Assembly: GCA_902478865.1 (NCBI GenBank)
Contig: CABSNA010000095.1
Coordinates: 1-5,520 of the forward strand
Source: an uncultured Collinsella sp.
GTDB taxonomy: Bacteria; Actinomycetota; Coriobacteriia; Coriobacteriales; Coriobacteriaceae
Direction: 5' to 3'
Length of the DNA: 5,520 nucleotides
The position numbers and the translations under genes were made by a program. Under the pieces are notes generated by a model. That model saw nothing but the letters and a program-made list of their open reading frames with translations, made no database searches and was not told where the DNA came from. Of the stretch, positions 5,513-5,520 are shown one piece after another. Position 1 is the first letter of the stretch. Every line of letters begins with the position of its first letter.

Positions 5513-5520
5513 GCTCATGA
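5513..5520 (+). other. Probable Nextera i7 sample index
   Basis: The eight bases GCTCATGA directly after the adapter and up to the last base of the window are in the position of the i7 barcode. From memory they equal the Nextera XT v2 index N714. The next adapter part (ATCTCGTATG) is not present, so the contig stops exactly at the index end. Confidence 0.85.

Overview
The window is GC-rich DNA with strong G/C preference at third codon positions. Its genes suggest a Gram-positive, possibly gut-associated actinobacterium. The Tat-type lipoprotein signal, the LacX-like epimerase, the polar amino-acid ABC operon and the long perfect intergenic palindromes would fit the Coriobacteriia (for example Collinsella). 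That placement is inference from overall character; no marker gene is present. The last 42 bases are an Illumina Nextera adapter plus index, so the right edge is a contig end and not chromosome.

Layout. Positions 1-503/512 (minus strand) hold the N-terminal half of a drug/sugar-efflux type MFS transporter, cut by the left edge. A 250-bp divergent intergenic region (513-763) contains a 13-bp near-start palindrome and two long perfect inverted repeats (560-594 and 613-677). Positions 764-1633 (plus) encode an unrecognised single-pass membrane protein with a very acidic N-terminal cytoplasmic part and a C-terminal extracytoplasmic beta-rich domain. Positions 1747-2640 (plus) encode a LacX/YeaD-type aldose 1-epimerase with its catalytic residues intact. 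It is followed by a small hairpin, a good intrinsic terminator (2712-2753) and a third long perfect inverted repeat (2760-2815).

Positions 2934-5478 (plus) form a compact operon for a polar amino-acid ABC importer: Tat/lipobox substrate-binding lipoprotein, permease with an extra three-helix N-terminal region, and the start of the ATPase. Spacings are 9 and 22 nt and every gene has a clear Shine-Dalgarno. A 12-bp tandem repeat containing a perfect palindrome lies upstream and is the best candidate for promoter/operator DNA. The lipoprotein would capture an amino acid outside the membrane, the permease would pass it through, and the ATPase would power transport.

I see no sign of a new multi-gene system. 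The points most worth following are the three unrelated long perfect palindromes in intergenic DNA (possibly dispersed REP/MITE-like repeats), the tandem repeat before the ABC operon, the unrecognised membrane protein, and the adapter artefact that falsely ends the ATPase gene.
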